From NCBI GenBank assembly GCA_028281005.1, contig JANQKS010000070.1, positions 1 through 50,079 on the forward strand: DNA of 50,079 bases, given 5' to 3'. This DNA comes from Pseudomonadales bacterium. GTDB taxonomy: Bacteria; Pseudomonadota; Gammaproteobacteria; Pseudomonadales; Azotimanducaceae. Below are positions 43,170 to 50,079 of the stretch, in pieces. How positions within the stretch are numbered: the stretch's first letter is position 1; each line of letters opens with the position of its first letter. The translations under genes were made by a program, and so were the position numbers. The notes under the pieces are model-generated. The model saw only the letters and a list, made by a program, of their open reading frames with translations. It was not told the DNA's origin and made no database searches.

Positions 43170-44828
43170 TTACCAGGGTGACTTGATGCGATATAGGGCG
43201 CGGGAGGTTTCTCCGGTGATGTACAGATGGCCTTCCGAATCCGTCGCTATGCCGTTAAACACCTGAGAGGGCGGTTGGCCTGGTGTCGCCATTGAACCAG
43301 CCGGGAATTCAGCCAATACACGGCGGTTGCCTTTGGCATCCACCGCCACCACGCGAGACGCTTCTGCTTCGACAACTACAATGGCGTCATCGGTGACTAG
43401 GAAACCTTCGGGCGCCTCTAGTCCGCTCGCAACAACGCCGGCTTCGGATAACGCCGTACCGGAACTTGCAATTTTAAGGATCTGACCGAGAGATCGATCA
43501 CTCACAAAAAGATCATCGTTGTGGACCGCCAACCCGCTAGGGGCAGGGAGATCAGTTGCGAGACGTATCGGCTCGCCTGAGCCGTACAGCGAGACGCTGC
43601 CTGTGCCGTGTTCTGTAATGGCCACGCCCGCCGCATAGCTGACAGCCGCTACCGGTCCAGCCAGATCTGGAAAGTGTGCGACTCGCTGCTGTGCATTCGG
43701 ATCCCACACCCGCACGTCACCGTCAAACCACGAAGTTAGAATCAGATTGTTGCCATCAGCCGCCAGGTTAATGGCGCCGCCCATTTCACCCACGCCAACA
43801 ACGTTTCGTTGTGCGGTGAGTGTTTCTCCGCTGGTACGATCGAAGCTGCGTATGGCGTGTATGTCCGCCACCCACACAGCATCGCCGATCACAGCGATGC
43901 CGCCGGGGTGCGCCATACCTCCGGGCTGCAAAGTCGTGAGTGATCCGTCGGCATTAACACGCTTAATAAATCCGTCTGCATAACTTGATACAAACAATGT
44001 GTCGTTGGCATCAAAAGCAAAGTTGTCGAGCCCGGTTCCGAGAGTGGTAACAACTTCGTTCCCATCATCCTCGCCATCGCCGACACGTAGGACCGTCCCA
44101 GCGCCGGTGTCCAACACGTAGAGGTTACCCTGGCTATCGAACTTCACTGCAGCCGGTGTGGCGAAGCCGTCTGCCTCCACGCGTCTTTCTCCGCTGTCGA
44201 CATCAAGGCTAATCACCTCGCCCGCAAACCAACGCGGGCCATACAAGCGGTCATCAGGCCCCCAGTCCATGCCATTGAGACCACAACCGGGTCCTAAGTC
44301 ATCAGCGATCATGCGTGGTTCTTTAACACCCGCTGGGTCGAGCTCGTAGACGTTGACACCCAAGAAACACTGCGACACAAACAATCTGTCGTCGTCGGAA
44401 AAGGTAATTGGATTGGGCCCGGGTGGCAGTTGTGCGGCGACCACTTTGTCCCCGGCAGCAGTAAAACCGGCCACTTCACCGGTGAGGATTGATGTCCAGA
44501 AATAAGCGCCGTCTGAGGCAAAAGCCACATCGTCTGGACCGATGACCCCATCCTCACTGGTGAGCCGCTGTGCAACTTCTCCCGTCTCCGGATTAAGGAC
44601 GGTTATGTCGGAGCCCATGACAGAAGTCACATACAGGAGACCGTCGGGGCCAAAGTGTATGCCGTTTGCCCCGGCGATGTTTGCGCCGCTTGCCAGTACT
44701 TCGAGCCTCTGTGTTTGGCTCTCTGGAGTTTGGGGCGATGGCGATGTCTCCGATGGGTTTGAACTGATATTCGATGGGTCGCCACAACCCGCCAGTAGGC
44801 ATGCAGCAAGCAATAACGTATAGCGCAT
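43170..44828 (-). CDS. NHL/SMP-30-type beta-propeller lipoprotein
   Basis: This 552-residue protein has lipoprotein signal MRYTLLLAACLLAGC and a Ser/Pro/Thr-rich linker to about residue 40. About ten propeller repeats of the form GIHFGPDGLLYVTSVMGSD, PAAVKFDSQGNLYVLDTGAG and PSGLAVHNDDLFVSDRSLGQ follow, enough for one large or two small propellers. It ends FNGIATDSEGHLYITGETSR. No catalytic residues are certain. It might bind or hydrolyse a small ligand at the envelope. It shares style, not sequence identity, with the lipoprotein at 40563-41777. Confidence 0.75.
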   Translation of the reverse strand: MRYTLLLAACLLAGCGDPSNISSNPSETSPSPQTPESQTQRLEVLASGANIAGANGIHFGPDGLLYVTSVMGSDITVLNPETGEVAQRLTSEDGVIGPDDVAFASDGAYFWTSILTGEVAGFTAAGDKVVAAQLPPGPNPITFSDDDRLFVSQCFLGVNVYELDPAGVKEPRMIADDLGPGCGLNGMDWGPDDRLYGPRWFAGEVISLDVDSGERRVEADGFATPAAVKFDSQGNLYVLDTGAGTVLRVGDGEDDGNEVVTTLGTGLDNFAFDANDTLFVSSYADGFIKRVNADGSLTTLQPGGMAHPGGIAVIGDAVWVADIHAIRSFDRTSGETLTAQRNVVGVGEMGGAINLAADGNNLILTSWFDGDVRVWDPNAQQRVAHFPDLAGPVAAVSYAAGVAITEHGTGSVSLYGSGEPIRLATDLPAPSGLAVHNDDLFVSDRSLGQILKIASSGTALSEAGVVASGLEAPEGFLVTDDAIVVVEAEASRVVAVDAKGNRRVLAEFPAGSMATPGQPPSQVFNGIATDSEGHLYITGETSRALYRIKSPW

Positions 44829-44881
44829 AGTTTTACCTCCCCCTTTAAAACCTTAGATAAGTAGCGCGCCCCTGAACTGAA

Positions 44882-45829
44882 TCAAGGAATGGGTAAATAA
44901 CCCCCCGCCACGCCTTTGGTAAATACGCTCACCGCATCGTGCGGGTGCAGGCTTTCCATATGTTCGACCCGCACCCAATAGTCGGTGTAGCGCGTATGTT
45001 GCTCCAGTGCGGCTTTGACTCGGCGCCCGGCGTCTTCACAGAACATCAGGTTGGCGGCGTTGCGTCGAGCAAATTCCTGCTCGTCTTCACGTTTGACGGC
45101 CGTTTGCACTGCGGTTTGAAGGATGTGTTCGATCTGATCAATCAGGCTTAAGATCGGGAACTCGACTATGCCTGGCTCCAGGCGGGTAAGGATGTGGACT
45201 TCGCTACGTTGCGAGTGTGGTGTGGCGGCGATACCTTCCTCTGTTCCTAGCCAGGCCTTGACGTCTTCCGCTCGGACGGTCGTCTGGCCGGCAAAATCTC
45301 TATCAAACTGGGTTTGAATGATTTGTCTTGCCAGCGCGGCTGAGCACGGGCATGTCGACGAATACTGCACCGTCACACCCAACTCAATGTGTAGTTCACC
45401 GTCAATAAACGTGCCCTTGAGATGTACAGGGTAATTGTTCCAACCCGCGTTGTCCGACAACAACGCGGGGCGCCGTAAGAGGTGATCAAAATCAAATTGA
45501 ATGAACGCCCGCGAACTTAGATCGCTGTGGGAATCAAGCATGTCGCCCAGCATTTTGGTCATGACTGCAGGCGTCAGCGCATGTGCACTGGCGCTGGCAT
45601 CCAGGATGAGATAGAGGCGAGACATGTGGATACCTTTTGCCTGTGGATCCTCAAGATCGACGTATATCTGCGCTCTCGCGGGCACGGCGTGGACCTCACC
45701 CTCGTCAGACACGCGGATGGGTACATGTACGTTGCTCATTCCTACCCAGTCCAGGGTGCCTTGTGGGTGCAAATGTTCGTGTGAGGCAATATCAGGGAGA
45801 TTTGTTGCCCCGGCGAGTGAAGTGGTCAT
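44882..45829 (-). CDS. folE2: GTP cyclohydrolase I type IB (FolE2)
   Basis: This 315-residue T-fold enzyme belongs to the FolE2/COG1469 family: WVGMSNVHVPIRV near residue 28, the metal-site Cys in VQYSSTCPCSAALA near 159, PHSQRSEVHI and FCEDAGRRVKAAL. It makes dihydroneopterin triphosphate from GTP for folate and queuosine synthesis. FolE2 works with metals other than zinc and is a known Zur-controlled backup for FolE in several bacteria. Forty bases before its start lies a sequence matching the zur palindrome core at 11 of 13 positions, so it probably belongs to the same zinc-sparing response as the dksA operon. Confidence 0.92.
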   Translation of the reverse strand: MTTSLAGATNLPDIASHEHLHPQGTLDWVGMSNVHVPIRVSDEGEVHAVPARAQIYVDLEDPQAKGIHMSRLYLILDASASAHALTPAVMTKMLGDMLDSHSDLSSRAFIQFDFDHLLRRPALLSDNAGWNNYPVHLKGTFIDGELHIELGVTVQYSSTCPCSAALARQIIQTQFDRDFAGQTTVRAEDVKAWLGTEEGIAATPHSQRSEVHILTRLEPGIVEFPILSLIDQIEHILQTAVQTAVKREDEQEFARRNAANLMFCEDAGRRVKAALEQHTRYTDYWVRVEHMESLHPHDAVSVFTKGVAGGYLPIP

Positions 45830-45870
45830 GTCAGCGCGTAAACTCCTAAAGCGGCGGCGATAAACTAAGT

Positions 45871-45883
45871 GATATGTTATTAC
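45871..45883 (-). promoter_or_regulatory. Zur-box candidate upstream of folE2
   Basis: Read on the minus strand this is GTAATAACATATC. It shares the octamer ATAACATA and outer bases with GTTATAACATAAC at 39666-39678 (11 of 13 identical). Confidence 0.55.
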
Positions 45884-45897
45884 TTAACGTGGCTGGC

Positions 45898-45927
45898 GCC
45901 AACGAGCGGCGTACTCCGCTCGCTGGC
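45898..45927 (-). terminator. Stable hairpin behind thrS
   Basis: Twelve-base arms with one mismatch (45898-45909 and 45916-45927) enclose a six-base loop, 33 bases past the thrS stop and before the folE2 Zur-box. There is no U-run, so it may be a Rho-linked or attenuating structure. Confidence 0.4.
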
Positions 45928-45959
45928 CTCCTTGCTGGCCCCCTTGCTGGCTACGAAGC

Positions 45960-47879
45960 TCAACGTAAGTGGCTGACGTCTGCTTCGACGTGGTTGATGA
46001 AGGCGTCAATGGACATGACCCCTAAATCTTCGCCGCGCTGCGTGCGCACGGCCAATTCTCTGTTCGCGACTTCCCGATCGCCCACCACCAATAAATAGGG
46101 GATGGCCTGTAGGGTGTGTTCGCGAATCTTAAAACCAACTTTTTCATTACGCAGATCAGAGATCACGCGAAGACCGGCAGATTTCAACTGTTCTTCCACT
46201 GCGTTTACATAGGCGTCTTGTTTGTCGGTGATGGTCATGACCGCTGCCTGCACGGGCGCTAACCATACCGGGAATTTGCCGACGTAATGCTCAATTAAGA
46301 TGCCGATGAAACGTTCCAGCGAGCCGAATAAGGCCCGGTGTAGCATCACAGGGCGCTTGTCCCGGCTGCCGCTTTCATCCACGTAAGAAATATCAAAACG
46401 CTCCGGCAGGTTCATGTCCACCTGCAAAGTGCCGCATTGCCAGTCTCGGCCAATGGCGTCGCGCAATACAAACTCCAGTTTGGGCCCGTAAAACGCACCT
46501 TCGCCCGGATACAGGACATACTCCAGACCCATGACGTCCAGCGCATTGCTGAGTGCACCTTCGAGTTTGTCCCACACGGCGTCGCTGCCGATGCGTTTTT
46601 CCGGCCGGGTGGACAGTTTGATGACCACGTCTTCAAAACCAAAGTCTTTGTAGATGTCCAAAACCAGGGCGACCACGTCGATACACTCCTGCTCCATCTG
46701 CTCTTCGGTGCAATAGATGTGTGCGTCGTCCTGAGTGAAGTGACGCACCCGCATCAAACCGTGCAGCGCGCCGGAGGGTTCGTAACGGTGGACTTTGCCA
46801 AATTCAGCCATGCGCAACGGCAGGTCACGATAGCTTTTCAGGCCTTGCGCAAACATGGAGACTGAGCCGGGACAGTTCATGGGTTTTAACGCAAACACAC
46901 GCGCATCTTCGGTTTGAGTTGAAAACATGTTTTCGCGGTAGTTGAACCAATGCCCGGATGTTTCCCATAAGCTACGATCCATCACATCCGGTGTATTCAC
47001 TTCGACGTAACCGGCCTCTTCCTGCCGCTTGCGCATGTATTCCAGCAGCTGCAGGAATAGGGTCCATCCCTTTGGATGCCAAAACACGGAACCTGGGGCT
47101 TCATCACTGAAGTGGAACAGATCAAGTTGCCGGCCGAGTTTGCGGTGATCGCGTTTTTCGGCCTCTTCCAGGCGGTGCAGATGGGCTTTTAGCTCTTTCT
47201 TGTCGCGCCAAGCGGTGCCATAAATACGCTGCAACATTTCATTGTCTGAATCGCCCCGCCAATAAGCGCCGGCCAGCTTCATCAGTTTAAACGCTTTGGG
47301 CAGCTTGCCGGTGCTGGGTAGGTGCGGTCCGCGACATACGTCGAACCAGTCACCTTGGCGATACACCGAAACCTCTTCACCTGCGGGGATGATGTCCTCA
47401 ATGATCTCGACTTTGTAGTTTTCGCCGATATCGCCAAATGTGCGTTTGGCCTGCTCCCGCTCCCAAACTTCCCGTTGTATGGGTAGGTCGCGAGCAACAA
47501 TTTCCTGCATGCGTTTTTCGATTTTCTCGAAATCATCCGGAGTAAATGGCTCTTGCCTTGCGAAGTCGTAGTAGAAGCCGTCCTCAATCGCAGGCCCGAT
47601 GGTCACTTGCGTACCCGGAAACAGTTCTTGTACCGCCTGCGCCATGATGTGCGCGGCGTCATGGCGAATGAGCTCCAGCGCTTCGTCACTTTTTGTGGTG
47701 ATGATGGCCAGTTCGGCGTCTTGTTGAATTAAAAATGAGGTGTCGACCAACTCGCCATCCACTTTTCCGGCCAGCGCTGCTTTGGCCAAGCCGGCACCGA
47801 TATCCGCGGCAACGTCATGCACAGTGATGGCTTGATCGTAAGACCGTGTAGAACCGTCGGGGAGGGTAATTTGAGGCAT
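45960..47879 (-). CDS. thrS: Threonyl-tRNA synthetase
   Basis: From ATG 47879 the enzyme is 639 residues, the normal length. Domain order: TGS ([16 protein letters not shown]), editing/SAD domain ([38 protein letters not shown]), class II core with motif 2 ([14 protein letters not shown]) and motif 3 ([20 protein letters not shown]), then the anticodon-binding domain. The catalytic zinc ligands Cys (MNCPGS), His (RVRHF) and His (MLHRAL) are present. It charges tRNA-Thr. In most gammaproteobacteria the housekeeping thrS precedes infC. Here it precedes folE2, so it could be a second copy, though no Zur-box was found upstream. Confidence 0.95.
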   Translation of the reverse strand: MPQITLPDGSTRSYDQAITVHDVAADIGAGLAKAALAGKVDGELVDTSFLIQQDAELAIITTKSDEALELIRHDAAHIMAQAVQELFPGTQVTIGPAIEDGFYYDFARQEPFTPDDFEKIEKRMQEIVARDLPIQREVWEREQAKRTFGDIGENYKVEIIEDIIPAGEEVSVYRQGDWFDVCRGPHLPSTGKLPKAFKLMKLAGAYWRGDSDNEMLQRIYGTAWRDKKELKAHLHRLEEAEKRDHRKLGRQLDLFHFSDEAPGSVFWHPKGWTLFLQLLEYMRKRQEEAGYVEVNTPDVMDRSLWETSGHWFNYRENMFSTQTEDARVFALKPMNCPGSVSMFAQGLKSYRDLPLRMAEFGKVHRYEPSGALHGLMRVRHFTQDDAHIYCTEEQMEQECIDVVALVLDIYKDFGFEDVVIKLSTRPEKRIGSDAVWDKLEGALSNALDVMGLEYVLYPGEGAFYGPKLEFVLRDAIGRDWQCGTLQVDMNLPERFDISYVDESGSRDKRPVMLHRALFGSLERFIGILIEHYVGKFPVWLAPVQAAVMTITDKQDAYVNAVEEQLKSAGLRVISDLRNEKVGFKIREHTLQAIPYLLVVGDREVANRELAVRTQRGEDLGVMSIDAFINHVEADVSHLR

Positions 47880-48093
47880 GTACAAACTCTCTGTCAGTGG
47901 CGACCCCAACCAAAGGCCGCGTGGTTACTTATCAAACATCTCGAGTATCGAGAGGCGCTGAGAAAGGCGCGCAGTATAGGGACTTCGTCACGCAAACGCA
48001 CCTGCTACGGGCCATCGCGCTGCGGGGCTCCGCACCGATTTTGGGTGCCTATGGTATAAAGTTGCGGGTCAGACTCTGGGGTGAAGCCTAACC

Positions 48094-49188
48094 ATGGATA
48101 TAGAAAGCTACTTCTCTGCGAACTATCAGCAGGCGCGCGGCAAGTTCCTTGAGCTCTGTGCTGCGCAGGGATTTGCCATGGATTCTTATCAAAACAAGCT
48201 TGCCCAAGCGCCCGACGGAAGTGACTTGTTTATGGATGTGGCAACACTAGGCGCAGCCGATGCTTCTCGTTTGCTTGTCTTGTTCAGCGGCACACACGGT
48301 ATAGAAGGGTATTGTGGCTCAGGCATACAGAATGCCCTGTTGGGTGAGTCGTACTTCAAAGACCTACACCCCGATTTGCAGATCGCGCTTATACATGCGG
48401 TGAATCCATATGGTTTTGCCCATGACCGCCGCGTTAACGAAGACAACATCGATCTCAATCGCAACTTCCTCGACTTTGACAATGAGGTACCCAGTGATAA
48501 CGGGTACAGCGACATCCATGCGTTTTTGGTCCCAGAAGCATGGGAAGGTGAGTTGCGCACACAGGCGGATGCAGGGCTGGCGCAGTATGCAAGGGACAAC
48601 GGCCCCGCAGCTTTGCAACACGCCGCTTCAGGTGGCCAATACACCCACCCAGATGGGCTTTTTTATGGTGGTGCAGCGCCGAGTTGGTCGGCCCAAACGA
48701 TAAGGCGGGTGTTAAAAGAGCTTGCCGCGAGCGCGAAACAAATCTGTTGTATTGACATACACACGGGTCTTGGACCGTACGGCTTTGGCGAGATGATTGC
48801 CGCCGGTTCCCCAGCGCAGGTGAAGAGAACCTTCGAGTTTTACAGCGGCTACGAGGTCACCGATCCGGATGCGGGGACGTCCTCATCGGCGCCGGTGCAG
48901 GGCACGATGGCGCATGGCGTGGAGCGAGATCTGCCGGGCATCGAAACACATTTCTTAGCCCTCGAATACGGCACCTTGCCGATGAAAGAAGTGATGACGG
49001 CACTGCGGGCAGACAATTGGCTGTACCAATCAGGGGTGGTCGATAGTCCTTTTGGCCAACAGATTAAAACTGAAGTGAGGAGTGCTTTCTATTGCGACGA
49101 AGTGCAGTGGAAAACCATGGTTTATGAACGGGCTTTGGACGTGGTGAATTTCACCATGAACAAACTATGCGCCACCGATAAAGGCTAA
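48094..49188 (+). CDS. DUF2817 protein, M14-like peptidase fold
   Basis: This 364-residue protein has an M14-type zinc site: HxxE in LFSGTHGIEGYCGS (H68, E71), a third His in CCIDIHTGLGPYG, and a Glu in FLALEYGTLPMKEVM that fits the catalytic base. NPYGFAHDRRVNEDNIDLNR is the typical NPxG...NExxxDLNRN stretch. This identifies the DUF2817 branch of carboxypeptidase-like proteins. It has no signal peptide, so it would act in the cytoplasm on small peptides or amino-acid amides. Its stop is immediately followed by the start of the Kelch gene. Confidence 0.85.
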   Translation: MDIESYFSANYQQARGKFLELCAAQGFAMDSYQNKLAQAPDGSDLFMDVATLGAADASRLLVLFSGTHGIEGYCGSGIQNALLGESYFKDLHPDLQIALIHAVNPYGFAHDRRVNEDNIDLNRNFLDFDNEVPSDNGYSDIHAFLVPEAWEGELRTQADAGLAQYARDNGPAALQHAASGGQYTHPDGLFYGGAAPSWSAQTIRRVLKELAASAKQICCIDIHTGLGPYGFGEMIAAGSPAQVKRTFEFYSGYEVTDPDAGTSSSAPVQGTMAHGVERDLPGIETHFLALEYGTLPMKEVMTALRADNWLYQSGVVDSPFGQQIKTEVRSAFYCDEVQWKTMVYERALDVVNFTMNKLCATDKG

Positions 49189-50043
49189 ATGCAGATGTTA
49201 TCCCGCCGTCAGTTTGTCGTCGCCGGTACAGCGGTTCTGGCGAGCCCAATTGCACGTAGCCAGGCGCCTGACCCTATGTTTATGGAGGCCAGGTGGCAGA
49301 CAGCCGCGCCTCTGCCGATCAACACCCAAGAACTATACAGCTGCGTGCATCAGGGACGCTTATGTGTCGCCGGAGGGATCGCCTCGCGTTTGGGTGTCCC
49401 TTATTTCACTGCTGCAAGCTTTGCTTACGACCCTAGTGGTGATCGTTGGGCGTCGCTACCTGACCTGCCTGAAGACCGCCATCATGCCGCCCTGGTGAGC
49501 ACCGGGGATCGGTTGTTCATGATCGGTGGCTTTAACGGTAGCTATACCAACGTCTGGCGTATGCGCGATACGGTGCATGAGTTGACCGAAGCCGGCTGGG
49601 TTAGCGTGGGTAATTTGCCCCAAGCGCAGGCGGAAGGTGTGTTGGCTTGTCATCAAAGCGGAGTGGTTCATTTGGTGACCGGGCAGTCGCCACGCGGCAG
49701 CGCAAATAGTGAACGCAGCGATCATCAAGAGGTAGCCAGCCATTGGCTGTGGGATGGAGTAGGGCAGTGGCAAACCGCGGCGCCCATACCCACACCGCGC
49801 AACAGCGCCACCGGCGGTTGGTTGGGAGACCAGCTCATTGTGACGGGAGGGCGCACCGCTGCGGGTAATCTCGCGGTGACGGAAGTTTATGACCGCCAAG
49901 AAGACCGTTGGCGTGAAGCCGCACCCCTGCCGCTACCCCAGGCGGGAACTGCAAGCGTGATGGTAGGGAGCCTCTGCATCAGTCTCAAAAGCTCAGAGGC
50001 ACTGGCGCGTGGGCTGGCAAGGCGGCGCTCGCAGGAAATGTAG
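49189..50043 (+). CDS. Tat-exported Kelch-repeat protein, C-terminus replaced by the 49-bp element
   Basis: The frame encodes 284 residues beginning MQMLSRRQFVVAGTAVLASP, a clear twin-arginine signal (SRRQF). Kelch blades follow: LPINTQELYSCVHQGRLCVA-GG, LPEDRHHAALVSTGDRLFMI-GG, ARNSATGGWLGDQLIVTGG-like (PRNSATGGWL) and LAVTEVYDRQEDRWREAAPL. The last blade breaks off at AGTASVMVG, where the repeat at 49964-50012 begins, and the final residues SLCISLKSSEALARG come from the repeat. About one blade and the propeller closure are missing, so function is doubtful. It was probably partner to the DUF2817 gene, to which it is directly joined. Confidence 0.75.
   Translation: MQMLSRRQFVVAGTAVLASPIARSQAPDPMFMEARWQTAAPLPINTQELYSCVHQGRLCVAGGIASRLGVPYFTAASFAYDPSGDRWASLPDLPEDRHHAALVSTGDRLFMIGGFNGSYTNVWRMRDTVHELTEAGWVSVGNLPQAQAEGVLACHQSGVVHLVTGQSPRGSANSERSDHQEVASHWLWDGVGQWQTAAPIPTPRNSATGGWLGDQLIVTGGRTAAGNLAVTEVYDRQEDRWREAAPLPLPQAGTASVMVGSLCISLKSSEALARGLARRRSQEM
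49964..50012 (+). repeat. 49-bp palindromic element, copy B
   Basis: It matches copy A (26351-26399, other strand) at 48 of 49 positions, the difference being C for A at 49980. The stem halves GCCTCTG and CAGAGGC surround about 16 bases. It lies at the point where the Kelch frame loses homology. Confidence 0.85.
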
Positions 50044-50079
50044 GTACCTTTTCAAGAGCGCCAACGCAGCCCAGCGCAC

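Noticed and set aside
47880-48093. Zur-box upstream of thrS
   Set aside because: No sequence close to GTTATAACATAAC is present. GTTACTTATCAAAC is too different.
1-50079. CRISPR array, rRNA or intact tRNA genes
   Set aside because: No regularly spaced short repeats, rRNA stretches or complete cloverleaf sequences were seen by eye.

Overview
This window looks like a chromosomal segment of a Gram-negative, probably marine, gammaproteobacterium. The evidence is Sec, Tat and lipoprotein signals, an outer-membrane MtrB/PioB-type barrel, DksA, Zur, MsrA and MetH of proteobacterial type, and a catabolic style rich in PhyH dioxygenases, DUF3604, SMP-30/NHL and ThuA proteins. The taxonomic placement is inferred from gene style only. 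No rRNA, intact tRNA or CRISPR array was seen.

Layout. (1) 2-3870: the 3' end of an Rhs polymorphic-toxin locus. One Rhs end is followed by two displaced C-terminal tips, each with a variable toxin-like tail and a small putative immunity gene. The core block 246-764 recurs at 1835-2353 and, shortened, at 3124-3259. A tRNA-Pro-like 3' end (4231-4253) lies in the gene-poor stretch behind it. (2) 4603-13659: a catabolic cluster on the minus strand encoding FAD monooxygenase, TetR, PhyH dioxygenase, NAD(P)-binding protein, PhoD-like phosphatase, extradiol dioxygenase and FAH-family hydrolase. It diverges from an MFS transporter across a perfect 7-1-7 palindrome that is a good TetR operator candidate. 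(3) 14152-18592: a four-gene operon encoding a ferric-reductase-like flavocytochrome, a cytochrome-b5-like protein, a decaheme cytochrome and an MtrB/PioB barrel. It reads as a complete path for electrons from NAD(P)H across the envelope, with no terminal reductase beside it. (4) 18716-27641: a mixed region with several wrecked genes (DoxX joined to a phd-doc remnant, thymidine kinase, a GNAT tail, a short-chain dehydrogenase), intact msrA, an esterase, a methionine synthase split into two overlapping genes, and an exported SurE. (5) 27701-37069: peptidases M81 and M14, a diheme lipoprotein, a second PhyH protein and a DUF3604 protein. (6) 37695-40553: a zinc-response locus. Zur diverges from an operon encoding an oxidoreductase with a Cys-rich tail, a 75-residue protein and a DksA lacking two zinc cysteines, with a 17-bp palindrome between them. 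A similar site precedes folE2 (44882-45829), which follows thrS. (7) 40563-50043: NHL/SMP-30 lipoproteins, ThuA, a second deleted short-chain dehydrogenase, a DUF2817 peptidase-like protein and a Tat-exported Kelch protein.

Two copies of a 49-bp palindromic element, differing at one base, sit inside a short-chain dehydrogenase gene (26351-26399) and at the broken end of the Kelch gene (49964-50012). I count about eight decayed genes, so the segment is either under active gene loss and rearrangement or contains some assembly errors. The most interesting systems are the electron-transfer operon, the Zur-linked zinc-sparing operon, the Rhs cassette array and the 49-bp element.
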